DNA of 40,079 nt from Bacteroidales bacterium (GTDB lineage: Bacteria; Bacteroidota; Bacteroidia; Bacteroidales; UBA932), in NCBI GenBank assembly GCA_017428725.1, contig JAFRQH010000023.1:1-40079 (forward strand). Reading direction: 5' to 3'. The position numbers and the translations under genes were made by a program. Below the pieces are notes generated by a model. The model worked only from the letters and a program-made list of their open reading frames with translations, was not told where the DNA came from and ran no database searches. Shown here piece after piece: positions 32,973 to 40,079 of this stretch (position 1 is the first letter of the stretch; each line of letters opens with the position of its first letter).

Positions 32973-33903
32973 GAAGAATTTTTGGGTAGTACTCAAGGAG
33001 TATACGCTGATCACCCTGGGCGTGCTGATGTATGTGATGGGCTGGATCATTTTCCTGATCCCGAACAACATGATCGGCGGCGGGGTGACCGGTCTGGGTT
33101 CCATCGTCCAGTATGCGACCAACGGCGCCATCAAGGTCGGCTACACCTATTTCGTGGTCAACGCCGGTCTGCTCATCGCGGCGCTGTTCACCCTCGGGCG
33201 CAGTTTCGGCGCCAAGTCCATCTACGCCATCCTGCTGACCTCCGTGGCCCTCAACGTGGGGCAGGGGCTCTTTCCGCAGGAGATCATCCAGACGCTTGCC
33301 CTGGACAACGGCAAGCTGATGTGCACCATCATGGGCGGCATCATGGTCGGCATCGGCATCGGCATGTCGATGTCGCAGGGCGGCAGCACGGGCGGCACCG
33401 ACATCATTGCGCTGATCGTCAACAAATACCGCAACGTTTCCCCGGGGCGGATGATCCTCATCCTGGATGCCGTCATCATCCTGTCCTCGCTGCTCGTCCC
33501 TTCGTATATGCCGGACGGGACCCTGATGGCCTGGCCGGACAAGGTGACGACGGTGGTCTATGGTTTCATCCTGATCACCATCGTCAGCACGGTCCTTGAC
33601 CTGTATCTGTCCGGCTCCCGCCAGTCGGTCCAGATCTTCGTCCTGTCCCCGAAGTACACCGAGATCGCGGATGCCATCACGCGCGACCTGCACCGTGGCG
33701 TGACCGTGCTCAACGGCAAGGGCTGGTACACGCAGCACGACACCGAAGTCATCATGGTCATCACCCGCAAGACGGACCTCAACGTCTTCCTGAAATACAT
33801 CAACGCAATCGATCCGAACGCATTTATTTCCGTCTCCTCCGTCACGGGGGTCTACGGCAAGGGTTTTGACCGATTCAAGATGGGTGGAAAAAATAAATCT
33901 TAG
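32959..33903 (+). CDS. YitT family membrane protein, second copy
   Basis: The 314-residue paralogue of the preceding gene has the same layout: five or six membrane helices with NNMIGGGVTGLGSIVQYAT and [27 protein letters not shown], then DUF2179 (about 225-305, YTEIADAITRDLHRGVTVLNGKGWY). The start is the ATG at 32959, which overlaps the upstream gene by 14 bp; an earlier in-frame ATG at 32899 lies well inside that gene. The tandem arrangement suggests the two copies may form a heteromer. A hairpin terminator follows at 33932. Confidence 0.92.
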   Translation: MPLLKKNFWVVLKEYTLITLGVLMYVMGWIIFLIPNNMIGGGVTGLGSIVQYATNGAIKVGYTYFVVNAGLLIAALFTLGRSFGAKSIYAILLTSVALNVGQGLFPQEIIQTLALDNGKLMCTIMGGIMVGIGIGMSMSQGGSTGGTDIIALIVNKYRNVSPGRMILILDAVIILSSLLVPSYMPDGTLMAWPDKVTTVVYGFILITIVSTVLDLYLSGSRQSVQIFVLSPKYTEIADAITRDLHRGVTVLNGKGWYTQHDTEVIMVITRKTDLNVFLKYINAIDPNAFISVSSVTGVYGKGFDRFKMGGKNKS

Positions 33904-33931
33904 CAGAAGAAATCACAATTTTTGATTCTTA

Positions 33932-33975
33932 CCCCCGTCCATACCACCCTTTGGACGGGGGATTGCTTTATTTTT
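33932..33975 (+). terminator. Rho-independent terminator after the leuS-yitT operon
   Basis: Perfect 10-bp arms (33932-33941 CCCCCGTCCA and 33952-33961) enclose a 10-nt loop and are followed by ATTGCTTTATTTTT. The T-rich tail overlaps the -7 box of the next gene. Confidence 0.85.
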
Positions 33976-33976
33976 G
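33969..33976 (+). promoter_or_regulatory. -7 element of the membrane AraC-type gene
   Basis: TATTTTTG, 24 bp before the ATG at 34001. It is embedded in the T-tract of the upstream terminator, and no -33 TTTG is seen. Confidence 0.45.
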
Positions 33977-34000
33977 CGGCAGGATCAATAAGCGTCCGAG

Positions 34001-34993
34001 ATGAAAAAAAACATTTTCCCCTACTACAATTCGATTTGTATCCTTGCAGTCTGTTCCCTGGTGTTTCCATTGCTTGTCGCGTCCTTGCGAGAGCGTGCCT
34101 TTGCGGGTGCGGACAGCCTTTCAGCAACGCTGCTCTGTTGCAGCGCAGTGCTCCTGCTGCTTCCGGTTTCAGAAGAACGCGCCGCTGGACCTTTCTGGAC
34201 GGCGCTGGCTGCGACGGCCGTCTGCGTGGGCTTTGCCGCGGCAGGGCTTCCGTTCCGGGTCTGGCCGCTGTCCCTGCTGGCCATCCTGGTCGTCTCGCTG
34301 GGCTGCAGGACTGTGCAGCGCTATTCGCAATTGTGGCCGCTCTTCAGGCCTTCGAAGGTCTGGACCCATGTCGAGTATCACGCCCGGAGCGCTTATGCCC
34401 TGGTGCTCTGCCTGATCGTCGCCGGCTTCCCGTCGGCCGGGGCGCCGGTGGTCCTGTCGTGGCTGTATGCGGTGCCCTGCGTCGCGCTGACCGCCCTGCT
34501 GGTTGCGCGCGTGCTGACGGGGCGGACCTTCTTCCTGCCCCACAAGAAAGAGCTGGCGATCAAGGAGATGATCAAGGGCAACCTGCGGAATACGCCCGCC
34601 CAGACTGGCGACAGGACCGAAGAGATGGGCCGTATGCAGCGGCTGTATGACCGCATCGTCACCCTGATGGAGGAGAAGCGCCCCTTCCTGGATCCGGAGT
34701 TCAGCCTGGCGGACCTGTCCGGGGCCGTATTCTCCAACCGGGGCTACCTGTCACGGACCATCAACATCCTGTCCGGCCAGAATTTCCGGCAGTTCGTCAA
34801 CGGGTACAGGATCCGCTACGGGGTCGAGTTGATCCGCAAGGATCCGTCGCTGCGCGTCTCGGACGTGGCCATGATGTCGGGGTTCCACACCACGGTGACC
34901 TTCAACATGGCCTTCAAGCTCTATATGGGGGAGACGCCCTCACAGTATCAGGAGCGGCAGCGCCTGGAACGGCTGTCCTCGCCGGACCGTTGA
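34001..34993 (+). CDS. Membrane-anchored AraC-type transcriptional regulator
   Basis: The 330-residue protein has six hydrophobic helices in its first 175 residues. A linker (HKKELAIKEMIKGNLRN..EEMGRMQRLYDRIVTLMEEKRPFLDPEF) follows, then a C-terminal AraC/XylS double HTH at about 225-320: SLADLSGAVFSNRGYLSRTINILSGQNFRQFVNGYRIRYGVELI and VSDVAMMSGFHTTVTFNMAFKLYMGETPSQY. There is no ligand-binding periplasmic domain, so the membrane part is probably the sensor. Its stop is 4 bp from the stop of the convergent propeller-AraC gene. Confidence 0.88.
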   Translation: MKKNIFPYYNSICILAVCSLVFPLLVASLRERAFAGADSLSATLLCCSAVLLLLPVSEERAAGPFWTALAATAVCVGFAAAGLPFRVWPLSLLAILVVSLGCRTVQRYSQLWPLFRPSKVWTHVEYHARSAYALVLCLIVAGFPSAGAPVVLSWLYAVPCVALTALLVARVLTGRTFFLPHKKELAIKEMIKGNLRNTPAQTGDRTEEMGRMQRLYDRIVTLMEEKRPFLDPEFSLADLSGAVFSNRGYLSRTINILSGQNFRQFVNGYRIRYGVELIRKDPSLRVSDVAMMSGFHTTVTFNMAFKLYMGETPSQYQERQRLERLSSPDR

Positions 34994-34997
34994 CGGC

Positions 34998-37874
34998 TCA
35001 GTCCATCTGGTCCAGGTACTCTTTCGGGGGGACGCCGAATTCCTTCTTGAAGCACATCGAGAAGTAGCGGGCGGAGTTGTATCCGACCCGCTCGGCCAGT
35101 TCCGAAATCCGTATGCCTTTCTGCTCGCGGGCGATGCGGCACGCCTCCCTGAGGCGGATGCTGTTGACGAAGCCCGAGATATTCTGTCCCGTGGCTGCAC
35201 GCAGTTTGTTGTACAGCGAGGAGGAGGACATGCACATATCGCCGGCGAAGGCCTCGCGGTCGTAATTCCCATCCTCCAGGTGGGCGAGCACGCAGTCGGT
35301 GGCCCGCTGCAGGAAGATGTCTTCGGGCGAAGGGGTGGGGGCGGCGTCCGCCGGCTGTTCGGGAATGCCGGCATCTCCGGCCGTCCGTGACTTCAGACGA
35401 CGCCTGTACACGAAGAACGCCAGGAGCGCGGCGATGACGGCCAGCAGGGCGTATGACAGCCTCGCCCGCCAGGTGATATGTTCCGGGGGCTCAACCTGGA
35501 TGGTGAGCGGGTAGCCCATCTCGTTCCAGCGGCCGCCCTGGCTGGCGGCGCGCAGCAGGAACTGATATGTGCCGGGTGGGAGGTTCTGGTACGTGGCGGA
35601 GTGCCCGTCATCGAGATAATGCCAGTCCCGGTCATAGCCGTCCAGCCGGTAGGCGTAGCTCGTCTGGTGCTGCTGGAGGTGCGACAACAGCGAGAAGTCG
35701 ATGGAGAATTCCCGGGCCGTCGCCGGGATGTCGACGCGGCGGGTGAACATCGGGGTCAGTTCCGAGACGGCGGTCCGTTGTGCGGGCGGCAGGCCGGAAT
35801 AAGGGACACCGTCGACGGACAGGTCCGTGATGGCGATGCGCAGGGGCTTGCCGTCGGAGGCTTCCGGCTTCCCGTCGTAGACGAAATAGCCGTTGCGGCT
35901 ACCGAAGAAGAGCTCGCCGCCGTAGCGGAAGGTCGCATTCGGGGAGAACAGGATCTCTCCCAGGCCGTCCTCCCGGGAGAACCTGCGGACCTGGGATTCG
36001 TCTGACTCCGGGGCGGGGCGGAAGCGGATCAGGGAGGCGTCGGTGGCCAGCCAGAGATTGTGGTCGGGGTCTTCGTTGATGGCGAGGATGCGCGCGTCCG
36101 GGATGCGGTACAATCCGCCGACCGCCTCGAAGCGGTTCCGGATTCGGTCCAGCCGCGACAGGCCGCCACCGTTGGATATGGCCCATAGCGCGCCGTCAGA
36201 GCCTTCCAGACAAGCGGTCGCCTGGTCCTGGACGAATCTGCCGTTCGCCCGGTCGTATTGGAAGAACTGGAAGTTCCGCGGGTCCTGGGGCCGTCCGTCG
36301 ATCCGCAGGATGCCCTGGTTCTCCGTGCAGATCCAATAGGTGCCCCGCCGGTCCTGTGCGATGCCGTTGACCTCGCAGCGGGACAGGTCGCGGCCGTTCA
36401 CCCGGATGGAGAGCAGCTGCCCGCTTCCGTCGGGCGCCACCAGGCTGAGTCCTGTGCGCTGCCCGACCCAGGAGTAGCCGTCACGGTCCGTGAAGAGGGC
36501 GGTGATGTAGTTCTCCGCCAGGAAATCGACGCGGTCCAGCGTCAGCCGGGTGGCGGGTCGCCCCGGCGCCGGGACGACGAGCAGGCCGTCCCCTTTGGTG
36601 CCGATCCAGATCTCCCCGCCGCCCCGGTGGGTGATGGCGGACACGCTCGCACGGAAGACCTCCTCCGGGATGCCCGCGAAACCGGGGATGCCGCGATTGT
36701 ACCAGGTGCGTCCGCTCTCGCGGTCCTGCAGGGCGAGGCCGTAGGGGAGCAGGCCCAGCCAGAGCTGTCGCCCGTCTGCGGTGAACAGGGTCGAGACGGA
36801 GCTGCGCGGGTGGTCGGAGTCCGGGGTGAGGAGCTGCTCGGTATGGAAAGGGGAGGCCTGGGTGCGGACGTGGAACACGCCATCGTAGAGCATCCCCAAC
36901 CAGACGTTGCCCCACGGATCCGCCACGATGTCGCTGCAGTAGCGGAGCGGGTAGCGCCGGGTCCCGCCGGTGTCCCGGCAGGTCCGGAATCCGGCGTCGG
37001 GCCGGCCCATGTCGAACAGGCAGATCCCGTCGATGTCCCCGGCCCAGACGATCCCGGCAGCGACGTCCTCGACGATGCGCGTGAAATTGCGGATGTTCCC
37101 GCGGGCCGGTACGATGCAGCGGATCCGGGCCGACGGCCATTCCTGGGGGTCCTCGATGAGGAACAGCCCCTGGCCCCAGGTGCCGATCCAGAGTCGGTCC
37201 CTGCTGTCGAGCAGCAGGGAGAAGGCGGATCCGGCGGCGTTGAAGGCCGGGTAGGATATGAAGGTGTCTCCCTTGGGGTCGAAGCGCAGCAGGCCGCTGC
37301 TCCAGGTGCCGATGAAAAGGTCTCCGTCCCGGGTCTCCACGATGGATTTGACGCTGAAGGGCGCTGGCCTTGAGCGGCTGCCGTCCGGGGCCAGGAGCCA
37401 GGAATTCCCGGCATCGTAGGTGGTGAAGCAGTCCTCGGCGGCGTTGTAGCGGGACAGACCCTCGTCCGTCCCGATCCAGACGGTGCCGTCCGAGGCGGTG
37501 AACAGCGTATAGATTTCCTCTTCGCTGAAATCCGGCGCGGACCAGGTCCGGCTGGTCCCGTGCCTGCGGTCCAGCCGGGCCAGGCCGCTTCGCGTCCCCA
37601 CCCAGAGATTGTCGTCGGGGTCGTCCGTGATGGAGAGGACGGTGGTGCTGGGCAGGGCGCCGGCGGCGTCCGCGGAGACGGGGCGCAGGGCGTAGCCGTC
37701 ATAGGATTTCAGCCCGGCGTCCGTGCCGATCCACATCATCCCGCGCCGGTCGATGAACAGGCAGCGCAGCTCGTCCGAAGGGGAAGTCTGCAGGGGCTCC
37801 GAACAGAAGAAGGGGAGGGACTGGCCGTTGAGGACCAGTCCTGCCAGGAGGGAAAACAGCCAGCAAGCGGACAT
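34998..37874 (-). CDS. Periplasmic propeller-Y_Y_Y-TM-AraC regulator lacking kinase and receiver domains
   Basis: The 958-residue protein starts with a signal/anchor (MSACWLFSLLAGLVLNGQS). About 14 Reg_prop repeats follow over residues 30-690 (GMMWIGTDAGLKSYDG, DNLWVGTRSGLARLD, GTVWIGTDEGLSRYN and others), then a Y_Y_Y domain at about 700-795 (SYAYRLDGYDRDWHYLDDG). One TM helix lies at about 805-823, and a C-terminal AraC HTH at about 855-958 (NISGFVNSIRLREACRIAREQKGIRISELAERVGYNSARYFSMCFKKEFGVPPKEYL). Typical hybrid two-component sensors (HTCS) of Bacteroidota carry HisKA, HATPase and receiver between TM and HTH; here they are absent. It is divergent from the susC gene it probably controls. 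Confidence 0.9.
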   Translation of the reverse strand: MSACWLFSLLAGLVLNGQSLPFFCSEPLQTSPSDELRCLFIDRRGMMWIGTDAGLKSYDGYALRPVSADAAGALPSTTVLSITDDPDDNLWVGTRSGLARLDRRHGTSRTWSAPDFSEEEIYTLFTASDGTVWIGTDEGLSRYNAAEDCFTTYDAGNSWLLAPDGSRSRPAPFSVKSIVETRDGDLFIGTWSSGLLRFDPKGDTFISYPAFNAAGSAFSLLLDSRDRLWIGTWGQGLFLIEDPQEWPSARIRCIVPARGNIRNFTRIVEDVAAGIVWAGDIDGICLFDMGRPDAGFRTCRDTGGTRRYPLRYCSDIVADPWGNVWLGMLYDGVFHVRTQASPFHTEQLLTPDSDHPRSSVSTLFTADGRQLWLGLLPYGLALQDRESGRTWYNRGIPGFAGIPEEVFRASVSAITHRGGGEIWIGTKGDGLLVVPAPGRPATRLTLDRVDFLAENYITALFTDRDGYSWVGQRTGLSLVAPDGSGQLLSIRVNGRDLSRCEVNGIAQDRRGTYWICTENQGILRIDGRPQDPRNFQFFQYDRANGRFVQDQATACLEGSDGALWAISNGGGLSRLDRIRNRFEAVGGLYRIPDARILAINEDPDHNLWLATDASLIRFRPAPESDESQVRRFSREDGLGEILFSPNATFRYGGELFFGSRNGYFVYDGKPEASDGKPLRIAITDLSVDGVPYSGLPPAQRTAVSELTPMFTRRVDIPATAREFSIDFSLLSHLQQHQTSYAYRLDGYDRDWHYLDDGHSATYQNLPPGTYQFLLRAASQGGRWNEMGYPLTIQVEPPEHITWRARLSYALLAVIAALLAFFVYRRRLKSRTAGDAGIPEQPADAAPTPSPEDIFLQRATDCVLAHLEDGNYDREAFAGDMCMSSSSLYNKLRAATGQNISGFVNSIRLREACRIAREQKGIRISELAERVGYNSARYFSMCFKKEFGVPPKEYLDQMD

Positions 37875-38045
37875 CGGATCGCGTCAAATCGGGATAAAGA
37901 TAGCAATTACTCAGAATCAGGATTGACGCAGGATGTGGCGTAAATTTGTTATTAATACTTGATTATCTAAAAGAATTACGCTATTATTGTATATTGAACC
38001 GCATATAGACCAACTATATACTATCCAAACCAATCTTTTTAACCA
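37875..38045. promoter_or_regulatory. Divergent control region between the propeller-AraC regulator and susC
   Basis: This is an AT-rich 171-bp non-coding region. A TAAATTTG -7 box for susC is at 37941-37948, giving a leader of roughly 90 nt. No clear -33 TTTG is found 20 bp upstream. On the minus strand TATCTTTA (37894-37901 region) is a poor -7 match for the regulator. It is the likely operator of the regulator, but no repeat was recognised. Confidence 0.45.
37941..37948 (+). promoter_or_regulatory. -7 element of susC
   Basis: TAAATTTG about 98 bp before the first susC ATG, at the edge of an AT-rich leader. Confidence 0.5.
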
Positions 38046-40079
38046 ATGATTATGTTTAAAAATCATTCCAAACTGCTGGCAGCTGCCTTGATGGCGGTGT
38101 GCCTCCTTGTTCCGCAGTTTGCGTCCGCCCAGACCCGGGTGCGCGCGTCCGGCACGGTCACCGACACGAATGGTGAACCGGTGATCGGCGTGGGCATCTT
38201 CGAGAAGGGTACGACCAACGGTGCGGCATCCGATGCGAATGGAACATGGACGCTCAACATCGCCCCCGGGGCGACGCTAGTGTTCCAAAGCATCGGTTAT
38301 TACACCCAGGAGATTCCGGTCACTGCTTCACGGACAGTCTACAATGTCGTCCTTGTGGAGGACACGACGATGCTCGAAGACGTGGTGGTGGTCGGTTTCG
38401 GCACCCAGAAAAAGGTGAACCTGACGGGTTCCGTTTCTGTCGCTACCTCCGAAGACATCCAGTCCCGTCCGGTCCGCGACGCCTCCGATGCGTTGCAGGG
38501 CTTGCTGCCGGGTCTTCAGTTGACACACAATTCCGGGGCCTTGGACAATCAGGGCACCATGTCCATCCGTGTCCGTGGTACCGGTACGATCGGCTCAGGT
38601 TCTGCGGACACGCCGCTGATCCTAATCGATGGAATGGAGGGTGACATCAACACGATCAACCCGCAAGACATCGACAACATCTCGGTGCTGAAGGATGCGG
38701 CTTCGGCTTCCATCTACGGTTCCCGCGCCGCCTTCGGCGTGATTTTGATCACGACCAAGAAGGGCAACGACAACCGTGTGAGCATCAACTACAACAACAG
38801 TTTCCGCTTCGCCAGCCCGCTGAATATGCCGGAGACGATGGACTCTTACACCTTCGCCCTGTATTTTAACTCCGCACAGCTGAACGGCGGCAAGTCCGCG
38901 CACTTCAAGGATGACACGCTCCAGGCGATTCTGGACTTCCAGGCGGCCGGCGGGACCAATACCGGCGGTCTGTACAAGTCCTCGGATGGCAAGCAGTGGT
39001 CGACATCGTATTCGACCGCACACGCCAACACGGACTGGTACCACGAGCTCTACAAGGGCGGGGTGATGTCCCAGGAGCACAACCTGAGCGTGAGCGGCGG
39101 CAACCGGAGCGTCCAGTACTATGCTTCGCTGGGATACCTGAACTACAACGGTATGCTGAAACCTGCGTATGACGGGCGCGACCGTTTCAACGTGAGCGCG
39201 AAGTTCGATGCACAGATCACCAAGCACCTGACCTTCGGTTACAGCGTGCGCTTCATCCGCCAGAAGACTTCGACGCCCTCCGGGTTCGGCAACAGCTGGT
39301 ACGAGAAGGTGGGACGTCAGTCCTGGCCGACGCTGCCGGTCTTCGACGAGAACGGCTACTACAACAACATCGGTTCCGACACCCCGGCGATGAAACTTGC
39401 AATGGGTGGCCGGACGGATGCGAAGGTGGACCAGCTCTACCAGCAGGCCTCGCTTATCTTCGAACCGATCAAGAACTGGAGGACCCACGTGGAGTTCAAC
39501 TACCGTGTGAACACGACGACGACCCGTGCCACTGAACTTCCCCGCCAGAACCACGACGTAGCCGGGAATCTGGTTCCTACGACCTCGAGCCAGTACCTGA
39601 CCGAGAGCTACGCAGGTACGGATTACTACAACTGGAACATCTATTCGGATTACGCCTTTGACATCCAGCAGGCGCACAACTTCAAAGTGATGCTGGGATT
39701 CCAGGCGGACAATTCGATGATCAAGAACACCTCGGTGCGCGTATACGGACTGCAGGATGTCAATATGCCGGTGCTGAGCCTGACGACGGGATTGAACGGC
39801 AAAGGTGAGGCCGGTACTCCGACCATTTCCGGAACGGACAATTCCTGGTCGACCGCCGGTTTCTTCGGCCGTCTGAACTATGACTACAAGGGGCGCTACC
39901 TGTTCGAGGCGAACCTTCGCTATGACGGATCCTCGCGTTTCCGCGCGGACAGCCGCTGGACCTGGGCGCCTTCGTTCTCGTTCGGCTGGAACGTCGCTCA
40001 GGAGCCGTTCTGGCAGGACTTCAAGCGTACGGTGAACATGCTGAAGCTCCGCCTGTCCTACGGTACGCTGGCGAACCAG
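38046..40079 (+). CDS. SusC/RagA-family TonB-linked outer membrane protein, 3' end outside the window
   Basis: Open from 38046 to the window edge (678 codons, no stop). An ATG at 38052 is an equally good start. The signal peptide ends at about residue 28 (AAALMAVCLLVPQFASAQ). Then comes a carboxypeptidase-D-like regulatory domain (about 31-110, ASGTVTDTNGEPVIGVGIFEKG, GATLVFQSIGYYTQEI). The TonB-box-like segment is MLEDVVVVGFGTQKKVNLTGSV, and the plug is at about 125-235, with SASIYGSRAAFGVILITTKKG. Beta-barrel strands follow. It imports glycans or other large nutrients with a SusD partner, expected just beyond the window. Confidence 0.95.
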   Translation, partial: MIMFKNHSKLLAAALMAVCLLVPQFASAQTRVRASGTVTDTNGEPVIGVGIFEKGTTNGAASDANGTWTLNIAPGATLVFQSIGYYTQEIPVTASRTVYNVVLVEDTTMLEDVVVVGFGTQKKVNLTGSVSVATSEDIQSRPVRDASDALQGLLPGLQLTHNSGALDNQGTMSIRVRGTGTIGSGSADTPLILIDGMEGDINTINPQDIDNISVLKDAASASIYGSRAAFGVILITTKKGNDNRVSINYNNSFRFASPLNMPETMDSYTFALYFNSAQLNGGKSAHFKDDTLQAILDFQAAGGTNTGGLYKSSDGKQWSTSYSTAHANTDWYHELYKGGVMSQEHNLSVSGGNRSVQYYASLGYLNYNGMLKPAYDGRDRFNVSAKFDAQITKHLTFGYSVRFIRQKTSTPSGFGNSWYEKVGRQSWPTLPVFDENGYYNNIGSDTPAMKLAMGGRTDAKVDQLYQQASLIFEPIKNWRTHVEFNYRVNTTTTRATELPRQNHDVAGNLVPTTSSQYLTESYAGTDYYNWNIYSDYAFDIQQAHNFKVMLGFQADNSMIKNTSVRVYGLQDVNMPVLSLTTGLNGKGEAGTPTISGTDNSWSTAGFFGRLNYDYKGRYLFEANLRYDGSSRFRADSRWTWAPSFSFGWNVAQEPFWQDFKRTVNMLKLRLSYGTLANQ

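Overview
The window is a high-GC stretch of a Bacteroidota (Bacteroidales-type) chromosome. Several things point there. Starts lack clear Shine-Dalgarno sequences. Promoters fit the Bacteroidota form TTTG/TTG - about 20 bp - TAnnTTTG. The window ends in a SusC/RagA TonB-linked outer-membrane protein beside a propeller-type regulator, and it holds lineage-typical families (DUF3822, DUF4293, DUF2807/GIN, TonB_C fusions). Coding density is high and most neighbours overlap or abut. No rRNA, tRNA or CRISPR array was seen.

Layout. 1-232: N-terminal fragment of a membrane protein on the minus strand. 245-2547: acetate kinase and phosphate acetyltransferase operon with a strong promoter and a hairpin terminator. 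2644-4538 (minus): ECF sigma factor, small membrane protein (putative anti-sigma) and a secreted GIN-domain protein. 4600-6289 (minus): membrane-anchored protein, short DUF3822 protein, RsmD. 6399-10526: DHH phosphoesterase, tandem-FKBP lipoprotein, MATE transporter, cytidylate-kinase-like protein. 10589-11890 (minus): CoA-transferase, divergent from mazG, a GNAT-like gene and prfA (11939-15009).

15121-17212 is the most unusual part. Two inverted arrays of about 135 bp flank an SGNH/sialate O-acetylesterase-like lipoprotein gene and a divergently transcribed, diverged Y1/HUH (RAYT-type) transposase gene. Each array holds four alternately oriented 10-mers (GGAGGATTCC / GGAATCCTCC) at 40/44/40-bp spacing, and one 44-bp block is identical between the two arrays. 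This looks like a REP-RAYT ('REPtron') locus carrying a passenger gene.

17238-22290: fabF, a membrane LytTR regulator, DUF4293, a nucleoside phosphorylase, and a hydrolase/ClpN pair. 22373-33903: gyrA, a TPR secreted protein, a CapA-like phosphoesterase, a SPOR lipoprotein, an M28-TonB_C fusion that has lost most of its zinc site, leuS and two overlapping YitT paralogues. 34001-40079: a membrane AraC regulator, a propeller-Y_Y_Y-TM-AraC regulator that lacks kinase and receiver domains, and the 5' part of a susC gene, which together look like the edge of a nutrient-uptake (PUL-like) locus.

All assignments rest on reading the sequence and on remembered family motifs. No database search or structure prediction was run.
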